Positions 16,218 to 23,359 of a stretch of 64,000 bases of DNA are shown piece by piece. The DNA lies in contig NZ_BMZE01000001.1 of assembly GCF_014652635.1 (NCBI RefSeq), positions 1,188,051 to 1,252,050 on the forward strand, read 5' to 3'. Each line of letters starts with the position of its first letter. Within the stretch, counting starts at the first letter, position 1. The notes under the pieces were generated by a model. It saw only the letters and a program-made list of their open reading frames with translations, made no database searches and had not been told where the DNA came from. The stretch is from Devosia pacifica. GTDB taxonomy: Bacteria; Pseudomonadota; Alphaproteobacteria; Rhizobiales; Devosiaceae. A program made the position numbers and the translations under genes.

Positions 16218-18065
16218 CTAGGCAGTGTAGATGTCGAAGTCGGCGCGGCTAAGACCCTGAAGCTGTGCTTCTGTGGTGATGTTCTCGAAGTTAGCGAGAA
16301 GCACCGGAGCACCGCCGGCACCCGTAAGGCCGTCATAGTACAACTGCGCCATCTCTTCTTCTTCATTGAACGCCATGAAGTAGAATGCTTCGCCTGCATC
16401 GGCCCCGGCAAGAGCGTTGGACTGATTCGTGATGGCTGTCTGGTTCGCGAAACCAGTATTGAAGACAACCAAGCCATCTGCATGCACGGTGCCGTCAAAG
16501 TCACCGAAGCCGCCCAGCTCCACATAGTCGTCAGCAGCAAGATCACTGTTGCCAACTATGCCGTCCTCAAATGAACTCCCGAAGAAGCCGGCGATCTTGA
16601 GCAGTGAGATAACGTCTTCACCCGACGTAAAATCAGTCACAGTGTTGATGTCAGTTGCAGCAACACCGGTCATGGTATTGCTGAAGTGGAATTCGTCATT
16701 GCCAGCACCGCCGGTCAACTCGGAGGAACCACCGACGCTACCGCCGAGGATGTCGTCGCCGTCACCACCGTCGAGATCGCTGGTGATACCGTTGCCACCG
16801 CTTGCGCGCAGCACGTCGTTACCGGCGCCGCCATCTGCGGTCACATCAGCAGTACCAGCTGCAGCGATGACGTCATCACCAGCGCCAAACATGATGTCGA
16901 CTTCCGCACCGCCAACAGTCAGCGCAACGTCGCCATCAAAGCCAGTGGAGTCGAAATCTTCGGTGCCCGAACCAATAGCGAGCGTCAGTTCGCCTTCGCC
17001 TGTGACGGTAACGTCTTCAGCATTGGTGAGGGCAGTGAGATCGGCGTTGTTGTCATCGCTCATGACCGAAATTTCGATCGCGTCGATGTCGCCGTTGTCA
17101 CCCGAGGTGAAGCTGATGGTGAAGTTGTTGGTGTCGTTCAACGCAAGACGAAGCGTTGCATCATCATCCAACTCATCGTCATCGAAGCCAATCGAATAGG
17201 TCTCGGCATCAGCAGCGTTCTGAACGCCGAAAGTTGTGCCGGCCTTGGCATTGACAACGGTGAAGGTATTGTCCTGAGCTACCGACCAGACCTGCTGCAC
17301 ACCAGTGGCATCTTCGAGATCAATGCCGAAACCAGCGCCGCCATCAGTGAGAAACACGTTCTCGACGCTATTGAGCGTCGGAGCAACAGTTCCAGTAATG
17401 GTCGCGTTCAGTACGTCAACCGACTGACCACCATTAATGGTGTCAGTGCTCTGAAGCGTGTTCAGCGTGGTGGCATTGAAGGTATCGCCACCGGCTGTGC
17501 CTGTGATGTCGTCGACACCGCCGCCGAGAGTGAAAGTGTCACCAGTACCCACACCAGCCTCAATATCTGCGATCGCAGCATCGATTGCAGCCTGATCAGG
17601 AATGGTGTCGTCATCGGAAGTGATGCCGTCGAGGAACTGGCGGCCAGCTTCGGCAGCGTCTTCACCAACATAAGCACCGATTTCGGTCGCGGTGTCGATC
17701 GACGCAGTGAAGGCGTTGGCAGCCTCAACCTTGTTCGCGATGATTTCAGCGTCGTCGCCGGTTGCGCCGTCGAGAATGCGGATAGCGATATCCTGCTCGG
17801 TGGCAGCGCCAGTGTTCAGCAGGTTGACATAGAATGCCAGGCCAGCTGCGTCAGGCGAACGGTTGAACAGATCCTGATAGATCTGTGTAACCTTCTGGTT
17901 GTTGTTAAAGCCTTCGAAGCGGTCGGTGTACTCTTCCGAAGCGGACAGATCACCGACTGCGTCGAGGTTGGCACCGTCATTGGTGGCCTCGATGTAATAA
18001 GCCAAGCCAGCCGGATCGGCCGGGCGCCCGAAGAGCGCGATATAGACTTCCTGAATGGTAGCCAT
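16218..18065 (-). CDS. DUF4214/RTX-type surface protein D (615 aa)
   Basis: The N-terminus MATIQEVYIALFGRPADPAG is nearly identical to protein A, and the whole DUF4214 region (about 1-115, second half YQDLFNRSPDAAGLAFY) is its closest relative here. RTX-like repeats occur at about 388-460 (FGAGDDVIAAAG, DGGAGNDVL, DGGDGDDILGG, TGGAGNDEF). The C-terminal block matches protein B and ends LSRADFDIYTA, a possible type I secretion signal. No signal peptide. The start is supported by the AGGAAAAGGGAA ribosome site shared with gene A. Promoter and terminator are both clear, so it is monocistronic. Divergent from xre-2. Confidence 0.85.
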   Translation of the reverse strand: MATIQEVYIALFGRPADPAGLAYYIEATNDGANLDAVGDLSASEEYTDRFEGFNNNQKVTQIYQDLFNRSPDAAGLAFYVNLLNTGAATEQDIAIRILDGATGDDAEIIANKVEAANAFTASIDTATEIGAYVGEDAAEAGRQFLDGITSDDDTIPDQAAIDAAIADIEAGVGTGDTFTLGGGVDDITGTAGGDTFNATTLNTLQSTDTINGGQSVDVLNATITGTVAPTLNSVENVFLTDGGAGFGIDLEDATGVQQVWSVAQDNTFTVVNAKAGTTFGVQNAADAETYSIGFDDDELDDDATLRLALNDTNNFTISFTSGDNGDIDAIEISVMSDDNNADLTALTNAEDVTVTGEGELTLAIGSGTEDFDSTGFDGDVALTVGGAEVDIMFGAGDDVIAAAGTADVTADGGAGNDVLRASGGNGITSDLDGGDGDDILGGSVGGSSELTGGAGNDEFHFSNTMTGVAATDINTVTDFTSGEDVISLLKIAGFFGSSFEDGIVGNSDLAADDYVELGGFGDFDGTVHADGLVVFNTGFANQTAITNQSNALAGADAGEAFYFMAFNEEEEMAQLYYDGLTGAGGAPVLLANFENITTEAQLQGLSRADFDIYTA

Positions 18066-18075
18066 GGTTGTTCCC

Positions 18076-18112
18076 TTTTCCTCGTGACCCCCGCGCCGCA
18101 GGGGTTACCGTT
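18076..18112 (-). promoter_or_regulatory. 5' leader hairpin of DUF4214 gene D
   Basis: In the minus-strand leader ACCCC pairs with GGGGT around TGCGGCGCG, flanked by a GT/AC closing pair. It lies upstream of, and does not include, the GAGGAAAAGGGAA ribosome site. It may stabilise the transcript. Confidence 0.35.
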
Positions 18113-18141
18113 TCGCTAGACTCATCAACCAAACGTGTCAA
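18113..18141 (-). promoter_or_regulatory. Sigma-70-like promoter of DUF4214 gene D
   Basis: Minus strand: -35 TTGACA (18136-18141), 17-base spacer, -10 TAGCGA (18113-18118). It matches the promoter of gene A in both hexamers and leader length, suggesting common control. Confidence 0.6.
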
Positions 18142-18410
18142 GCCGATTCGTATAGCAACTCGCACACACCCTGGTCGGATATCGCGGTCGATGCGGACAA
18201 TTACCCAACTCAATGGGCCGGTCAAGCCCGATTTTGCACGAGAAAATCACATTTACCGTCTGGTGACCATGATACGCCACACTGTGAGTTGCCATATCTC
18301 ACCACTGTCATAATGGTGTGAGTTACTGGACAGCTAGTACAGATGTCGCTATATGGTTGCGCAACAGGGTCGAGCCACAGCCGATCCACGAAAGGATTGA
18401 CGGGTTCGCC
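18142..18410. promoter_or_regulatory. Divergent region between DUF4214 gene D and xre-2, with repeated GTGAG half-sites
   Basis: No gene. GTGAG (18284-18288), CTCAC (18298-18302) and GTGAG (18318-18322) alternate in orientation. CTCACCA (18298-18304) and TGGTGTGAG (18314-18322) form an imperfect inverted repeat. The core TGTGAGTT occurs twice, and GCGTGAGTTG occurs on the minus strand at the -35 of gene A. This is a candidate operator for the XRE proteins; the assignment is inference. Confidence 0.4.
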
Positions 18411-18806
18411 ATGTACGCCCATCCACAGCAGGGTAAGGACAACGAGACGGTGCAGGAGTTGCGGCGTGAAGCCGGGCGCTGGGTGCGCGAGCGACGCGAG
18501 GCGGCGCGGCTGAGCCAGCGCGAACTCGCAGCGGCCGTTGGCCTTGAGTACTATACCTTCATCAGCCAGATCGAATCCGGGCGGGGCCGCATTCCGCCCG
18601 ATCGCTATGAAGCCTATGCCCGCGCGCTCAAGATCGATGTGCGCGTCTTCGCCAAGACGCTGATGCGCTATTATGATCCCGTGACCTACGGCATTCTCTT
18701 TGCCGAGGAAGACCGCAAGCCCCGCGCCGAGGACGAATCCCCCAACGCCCTGCAGGAGCGCCTGGCCAAACTCGAATCCATGGTCGCCAAACTCGCCGCC
18801 CGCTGA
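18411..18806 (+). CDS. XRE-family helix-turn-helix regulator, copy 2
   Basis: A 131-aa paralog of xre-1. The helix-turn-helix is RREAARLSQRELAAAVGLEY, then SQIESGRGRIPPDRY, with the shared block KTLMRYYDPVTYGILF and a C-terminal heptad segment LQERLAKLESMVAKL. The start at 18411 (MYAHPQQG) is chosen from conservation with copies 1 and 3; an in-frame start at 18318 would add a non-conserved leader. Divergent from gene D, mirroring the xre-1/gene A arrangement. Presumed dimeric DNA-binding protein; no ligand domain is present. Confidence 0.85.
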   Translation: MYAHPQQGKDNETVQELRREAGRWVRERREAARLSQRELAAAVGLEYYTFISQIESGRGRIPPDRYEAYARALKIDVRVFAKTLMRYYDPVTYGILFAEEDRKPRAEDESPNALQERLAKLESMVAKLAAR

Positions 18807-19035
18807 CCCGGCGCGCACAACGGCACCCTAGCGGCCTGCCCCTGCTCTCCCGTTGCCCCCTCCGGGGGCGAACGCGTTCCCCATTATCCGTCGTCACCGG
18901 CGGGCATGTAGCGGCGGTCCAAACCGTTAGCGCAGCGGCGAGACCGCAGCCCTGCGCGCGGCGCCACAACGTACATAGGCCGCATCCGGCCCTCCCGTCG
19001 TCACCTCCCACGCCCAGCGCTTTTCCTCATTTATC

Positions 19036-19069
19036 CGTCGCCACCACCGGGCTTATCCCGGTGGCCCAC
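19036..19069 (+). repeat. REP-like palindrome, copy 1
   Basis: CGTCGCCACCACCGGG, CTTAT, CCCGGTGGCCCAC. Dyad arms CCACCGGG/CCCGGTGG are perfect. Confidence 0.6.
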
Positions 19070-19172
19070 ACTGCCCAGCGCCCTTCGTCCGACGCCTGCC
19101 GCGCTCGCGCCTCCCGCCGCCAGCGCCCGCCCCAACCCTCGCACCCCAGCTGCCAACGCCCGCCCCAACCCA

Positions 19173-19206
19173 CGTCGTCACCACCGGCCCTGTCCCGGTG
19201 GCCCAG
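19173..19206 (+). repeat. REP-like palindrome, copy 2
   Basis: CGTCGTCACCACCGG, CCCTGT, CCCGGTGGCCCAG. Same outer sequence as copy 1, with a less perfect centre. Confidence 0.6.
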
Positions 19207-19272
19207 CGACCGCTAGGTCACGGGGTCCGCCGCCTCAACGCCCTCCTCGTGTTGTTATATCTCCCGGCACGC

Positions 19273-19303
19273 GTGGATCACCGGGATAAACCCAGTGATG
19301 ACG
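19273..19303 (-). repeat. REP-like palindrome, copy 3 (inverted)
   Basis: Read on the minus strand: CGTCATCACTGGG, TTTAT, CCCGGTGATCCAC. This is the same element in opposite orientation with several substitutions. Confidence 0.55.
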
Positions 19304-19462
19304 AAGCGGGTGCAGTGCCCACCCCCCGCACCCCGCTGGCCGCTGGCCGCCGCATTGATCAGAGCCCTCCCGCATCCGCCGGCGCTTTCGCATGCCTGAA
19401 AACGTCCGACGCCCTTCGTCCGACGACAATCGTGCGCACCGTCCGGAAGTCGCTCGGGCGCG

Positions 19463-19894
19463 TCAGCCTGCCGCCTGCAGCCGGCTTTCCAGCCGCTTCA
19501 GCCGCTCCTCGAGCGCCTCGATCTGCCGATCCACCGCTGGACCAGCCGCCTTTGCATCAAACCCGGTCGATGCCGGCGCCGGCGCGCTGTCACGTTCCGT
19601 CTCGAACAGCAGCCGGTGGGTCACCGGGTCGTAGTAGCGCAGCATGGTGCGGGCAAGTTCTCGCGCATTGACGCCGAGCGCGCGGGCGTAATCCTCATAG
19701 CGATCCGGCGGCACCCGCCCCCGTCCCGCCTCGATCTGGCTGATGAACGCATAGCGCTCGAAGCCGAGCCGCTCGGCCAGTTCGCGCTGGCTGAAGCGCG
19801 CCGCCTCGCGCTTGTCGCGCAGCCAGCGCCCTGCCAGCCGGCGCAGGGCCTGAACCTCGTTGGGATCAACACCGTGTTGCGGATGCGCGTACAT
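19463..19894 (-). CDS. XRE-family helix-turn-helix regulator, copy 3
   Basis: A 143-aa paralog beginning MYAHPQHG. The helix-turn-helix is KREAARFSQRELAERLGFERY, read as adjoining parts KREAARFSQRELAE and RLGFERY, then SQIEAGRGRVPPDRY. The shared block is RTMLRYYDPVTHRLLFE, followed by an Ala/Pro-rich linker and a longer Leu-heptad tail (IEALEERLKRLESRL). It is the most diverged copy. Unlike copies 1 and 2 it is not divergent from a DUF4214 gene; its nearest upstream neighbour is an enolase-superfamily gene on the same strand. Targets unknown. Confidence 0.85.
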   Translation of the reverse strand: MYAHPQHGVDPNEVQALRRLAGRWLRDKREAARFSQRELAERLGFERYAFISQIEAGRGRVPPDRYEDYARALGVNARELARTMLRYYDPVTHRLLFETERDSAPAPASTGFDAKAAGPAVDRQIEALEERLKRLESRLQAAG

Positions 19895-20052
19895 TGCCGG
19901 TCCACCTGAATGAGCATCGGGTGAAGCAACTTTAGCGCAAGGCTTGGTGTCACTTGACTTGGGCCGATTACCTAGCGGGAAACCCGTAGGCGCGACGCTT
20001 TGGCCGGTCTCCCCCGCCTCCCGTCGCGCGTTAACGTGGTGTTAGCGTCTGG

Positions 20053-21207
20053 CTACCAATTGGTGACAGATCCGTCACGGCGCTTGAGGTGCGGTGCTTC
20101 CCAGAACGCAAAGCTCTGATTCGCGATCAGTGCCTCGTTAACCTCGATCCCGAGCCCGGGCGCATCGCTCACCGGATAGTGCGATCCCTCGAGTTTCGGC
20201 TGCACCGGGAAGAACTCGGAATTGTCGAACCCGAGATGCGTTTCTGCAGGACTTGCGCGGGTTTCAAGCCACGAAAAGTTCGGCACGGCGGCAGCGAAAT
20301 GCACCGTCGCAGCGGTGCAGATTGGGCCCAGCGGGTTGTGCGGCATCATGTCGACATAGTGCGCCTCGCTCCATCCGGCGACTTTCATCGACTCGGTCAA
20401 TCCACCGACATTGCACACGTCAATACGGTTGAACTGATGGATATCGCGCTCGATGAACGGCAGAAACTGCCACTTTGACGCAAATTCCTCGCCGATCGCG
20501 AACGGGATATCGGTCATGCGCCGCAGGGCTTCGTAGGAGCTCGGGCTTTCGTCGCGGATCGGTTCTTCCAGGAAATCGAGAGTGCCGGAGGGCATTTTCT
20601 GGCAGAAGCTCGCAGCCTCTGCGACGCTCAGCCGGTGATGGTAATCGATCCCGAGCACCACGTCCTCGCCCAGCGCCTCACGCGTCTTGACGCACCATTT
20701 CGCGGTGGTGGCGATGTGCTCACGCGGCTCGTAGATGTCCTTGTTCTCATGCCCGTCCGGTGACAGGCGCATCGCCGTCCAGCCGGCCTCGACCAGCTGT
20801 TTCGCCTGATCCACCATCGCGTCCCCGGGAGCGGCGTGGGTGGTTGCGAATGTTGGGATTACATTGCGCTGGCGACCGCCCAGCAATTCGTAGACCGGTA
20901 CGTTCAGCGCCTTCCCCTTGATATCGTGAAACGCAATATCGAGCGCAGAGATCGCCGCCTGCAACACGCGACCGCCCTCGAAATACTGGCTGCGATACAT
21001 TTCCTGCCAGAGCGCACCGATGGCGAACGGGTCGCGGCCGCGCAGAAACTCCTCATAATGCTCGAGCACACCGACCACCGCGCGTTCGCGGCCGGAGAGA
21101 CCGCTCTCCCCCCACCCGTGAATGCCCTCGTCAGTCTCCACTTTAACCAGAAGCTGGTTGCGGACCCCCACTCGGACCGCATAGGCACGTATCGCCGCAA
21201 TTTTCAT
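20053..21207 (-). CDS. Mandelate racemase/muconate lactonizing (enolase-superfamily) sugar-acid dehydratase
   Basis: A 384-aa enzyme with the capping domain at the N-terminus and a TIM barrel. Visible are the acid/base pair in GIDYHHRLS, metal ligands in FLEEPI and IGEEF, and the His motif MPHNPLGPI, as in D-galactonate-dehydratase-like members. It would dehydrate an aldonate to a 2-keto-3-deoxy acid in the cytoplasm. ATG 21207 has a GGAGG site 9 bases upstream and matches the paralog start (MKI); the longer frame to 21273 is disfavoured. It is highly similar to the gene at 45134-46291 over its whole length, so this is a second, isolated copy. Exact substrate unknown. Confidence 0.85.
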   Translation of the reverse strand: MKIAAIRAYAVRVGVRNQLLVKVETDEGIHGWGESGLSGRERAVVGVLEHYEEFLRGRDPFAIGALWQEMYRSQYFEGGRVLQAAISALDIAFHDIKGKALNVPVYELLGGRQRNVIPTFATTHAAPGDAMVDQAKQLVEAGWTAMRLSPDGHENKDIYEPREHIATTAKWCVKTREALGEDVVLGIDYHHRLSVAEAASFCQKMPSGTLDFLEEPIRDESPSSYEALRRMTDIPFAIGEEFASKWQFLPFIERDIHQFNRIDVCNVGGLTESMKVAGWSEAHYVDMMPHNPLGPICTAATVHFAAAVPNFSWLETRASPAETHLGFDNSEFFPVQPKLEGSHYPVSDAPGLGIEVNEALIANQSFAFWEAPHLKRRDGSVTNW

Positions 21208-21353
21208 GACGCGTATCCTCCAGTGAGCCCAGGTTAGGCCGAGCTTCGATTGTTGCTTTCTCGCCTGTACCACACTTGCGGCCGGCGTTCCGCGGGAACG
21301 GCTGCACCGACGGCTCGTTTGCCGAGTATTATCTCAGTTCAGCGGAACACATC

Positions 21354-21794
21354 ATGCCTATATTGAGAGTGGCGCACATTGGCTTGGTGCTGGGTTGCGT
21401 GTTGCTCCTTGCTGCCTGCACTTTTCCAAGGGACCCGCGCGGAACCACACAGGCCGTGATAAACCGCGGGACCGTGATCACTGGACTCGTCGCAAGCGCT
21501 GAAGGCCTATCGGATGCGCGTGAACTCGCCGACGATGTGGCGAAGGATATTGGTGTCGAGCTTGAGGTCACATCGGGAACGGCCGAAGACCTGCTTCGCG
21601 GACTCGAACGCGGTCGCTTCGACATGGTCATCGGCGAGTTCGCGGCGAACTCGCCGTGGTCCGAGCGCGTCGTTTTTGTTGGCCCCGACCCTAACAACGT
21701 AACAAGCGATTTCCCCACGCTCCGGGCAGCCGTGCGCAAAGGAGAAAACCGCTGGCTGGCGCGCGTCGAGGCTGTGGCAAGGGAGCATTCCTGA
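21354..21794 (+). CDS. Lipoprotein with a half-size solute-binding-protein domain
   Basis: A 146-aa protein with a lipoprotein signal (MPILRVAHIGLVLGCVLLLA, then AC lipobox). The mature part resembles one lobe of family 3 solute-binding proteins (GLVASAEGLSDARELADDVA, LLRGLERGRFDMVIGEF, PTLRAAVRKGENRWLARVE). About half of a normal binding protein is missing, yet both ends look intact, so it is probably a short natural form rather than a truncation. The stop codon overlaps the ATG of the CDF transporter, so the two are co-translated. It may be a periplasmic metal-binding partner; that is inference. Confidence 0.65.
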   Translation: MPILRVAHIGLVLGCVLLLAACTFPRDPRGTTQAVINRGTVITGLVASAEGLSDARELADDVAKDIGVELEVTSGTAEDLLRGLERGRFDMVIGEFAANSPWSERVVFVGPDPNNVTSDFPTLRAAVRKGENRWLARVEAVAREHS

Positions 21795-22705
21795 TGAACG
21801 AAATCCCCGAGGATATCCGCCCGCTGCTGAAAAAGGCCGTAAGGTTGGAGTGGTGGACTCTCGCCTGGCAAAGCTCGATCGTCGCTGTGATGGCGGCTGT
21901 ACTCGGCTCGAGTGCGGCAATGAAGTCAGCGTGGATCGAAGACATTCTGGGGTTGGTCCCGGCAGCTGTCTTCCTGCTGTCTCTGCACTTCGAGGGCAAG
22001 CGCCCCACCAGTCGGTTTCCCTTTGGGTTCAACCGCGTCAACAGCCTCGCATTTCTGGTCTCCGCCACAGCTCTGGTCGGCATGGGTGGGTATTTGATCT
22101 TCGATTCCGCCATAAAGCTGTTGGCAATGGAACATCCCACCATCGGACCCACACAGCTATTCGGCTTTGATGTCTGGATGGGCTGGCTGATGGTTGCGGC
22201 GCTGGTCTATTCGGTCATCCCGCCGGTTATTCTGGGCAGGCTAAAGCAACCCGTGGCGCGCGCACTTCAGGACAAGGTGCTCCACACCGATGCGCTGATG
22301 CAGAAAGCGGACTGGATGACAGGGGTTGCCGGCGTCTTCGGCGTCATAGGTGTTGGTTTCGGCTTATGGTGGGCAGACGCCCTCGCCGCGCTCATTATTG
22401 CGCTGGACATCACCCATGACGGTTACCGCGCCCTGCGCATCGCGACGGCCGAACTGCTCGATGGCACGCCACGCGCACTTGATAGCAATGATATCGCCCA
22501 AGACGCAAAGGAACTGCACGCACACCTCGAACGTCTTTATCCAAGCGCGGTCATCCGCATGCGCGAGTCCGGGCGTTACATCAACGTCGTTCTTCGCCTG
22601 CGGCGTCGTCCAACTGCCGACAATAATTCCGAATCGTTCTGGCCGCCTCATGTCAAACGCCCGTGGCGGCTTGCAGAAGTTACTTTTGAAGAGGCGGCCC
22701 CATAG
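21794..22705 (+). CDS. Cation diffusion facilitator (CDF) family metal transporter
   Basis: A 303-aa inner-membrane protein with about five to six hydrophobic segments. CDF features are FPFGFNRVNSLAFLVSA and the metal-site region QKADWMTGVAGVFG with WWADALAALIIALDITHDGY. A short cytoplasmic C-terminal domain follows. Helix II has EDILGLVP rather than the usual D-x-x-x-D pattern, so metal specificity is uncertain. It starts inside the stop of the lipoprotein gene, and its own stop overlaps the GTG of exoD-like 22705, making a translationally coupled trio. Confidence 0.85.
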   Translation: MNEIPEDIRPLLKKAVRLEWWTLAWQSSIVAVMAAVLGSSAAMKSAWIEDILGLVPAAVFLLSLHFEGKRPTSRFPFGFNRVNSLAFLVSATALVGMGGYLIFDSAIKLLAMEHPTIGPTQLFGFDVWMGWLMVAALVYSVIPPVILGRLKQPVARALQDKVLHTDALMQKADWMTGVAGVFGVIGVGFGLWWADALAALIIALDITHDGYRALRIATAELLDGTPRALDSNDIAQDAKELHAHLERLYPSAVIRMRESGRYINVVLRLRRRPTADNNSESFWPPHVKRPWRLAEVTFEEAAP

Positions 22706-23304
22706 TGACAGACGCCAAGGCAGAAGTCCGGCAACCTTTAACTCTCAAGGAACTGGTGGAACGTGCTTCACGCGCCGGCAGCGGAGATACCGTAAAGGTT
22801 CAGCAGATTCTGGAGGAGTTGGGACAACGCTCGACTACCGCCTTGATGCTACTTCCAGCATTGTTGACGGTATCACCGCTTAGCGGAATACCATTGTTTT
22901 CAACGAGCGCCGGGCTTTTGATAGCGCTTGTGGCGGGCCAGCTTCTGCTGGGACGCAAATCCATCTGGATCCCTGGCTTTCTGCGCGACAGAGAGGTATC
23001 GCGCAAGCGGTACCAGTCGGCGATGGACAAGGTCGCAAAGGCGGCAAAGGTGCTGGACTACGTCTTCCGGCCACGCTTGCAAATGCTGACGCGTCGACCG
23101 CTATCATCCATCTTGCAACTGGCGTGCTTCCTGCTGGCTCTGGTCATGCCGGCACTGGAACTCATACCCACCAGTTCCAGCATCGTCGCCGCCATTATCT
23201 CCTTGTTCGGAATAGCGCTCGTCACACGCGACGGCATTGCGGCACTCGGGGGGATAGCAGGCATTTTCGGTGCAAGCTATCTGGCGTACACATGGCTGTG
23301 GTAA
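22705..23304 (+). CDS. ExoD-family exopolysaccharide synthesis protein
   Basis: A 199-aa membrane protein with GTG start overlapping the previous stop. The ExoD pattern is clear: ELGQRSTTALMLLPALLTVS, PLSGIPLFST, LLGRKSIWIPGFL, RPRLQMLTRR and a hydrophobic C-terminal half. ExoD is linked to exopolysaccharide production and alkaline tolerance in Sinorhizobium, but its biochemistry is unknown. Coupling to a cation transporter points to ion homeostasis rather than polymer synthesis. Confidence 0.85.
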   Translation: MTDAKAEVRQPLTLKELVERASRAGSGDTVKVQQILEELGQRSTTALMLLPALLTVSPLSGIPLFSTSAGLLIALVAGQLLLGRKSIWIPGFLRDREVSRKRYQSAMDKVAKAAKVLDYVFRPRLQMLTRRPLSSILQLACFLLALVMPALELIPTSSSIVAAIISLFGIALVTRDGIAALGGIAGIFGASYLAYTWLW

Positions 23305-23359
23305 CAAGCATAGCCAATGCTCGGTCCGAACACAGGACTGAATTCAATGCGGGTGCACG

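Larger units (their letters stand above)
18807..19462. repeat. Gene-free, GC-rich region with palindromic repeat elements
   Basis: About 650 bases between xre-2 and xre-3 with no credible gene. Three copies of a REP-like palindrome with arms around CACCGGG/CCCGGTG occur: 19036-19069, 19173-19206 and, inverted, 19273-19303. A partial copy of the outer motif (CCGTCGTCACC) occurs near 18889. The 16-mer CGCCCTTCGTCCGACG is repeated at 19079-19094 and 19410-19425, and CGCCCGCCCCAACCC occurs twice near 19125 and 19158. It resembles the dispersed extragenic palindromes typical of Rhizobiales chromosomes. Confidence 0.6.

Noticed and set aside
16686..18119. Long plus-strand open frame (477 codons) opposite DUF4214 gene D
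   Set aside because: It is an antisense shadow of a repetitive, Asp/Gly/Thr-rich gene. It has no domain similarity, and promoter, terminator and homology all support the minus-strand gene.
18807..19462. CRISPR array or integron
   Set aside because: The repeats are few, palindromic, unevenly spaced and in both orientations. No cas genes or integrase are present.
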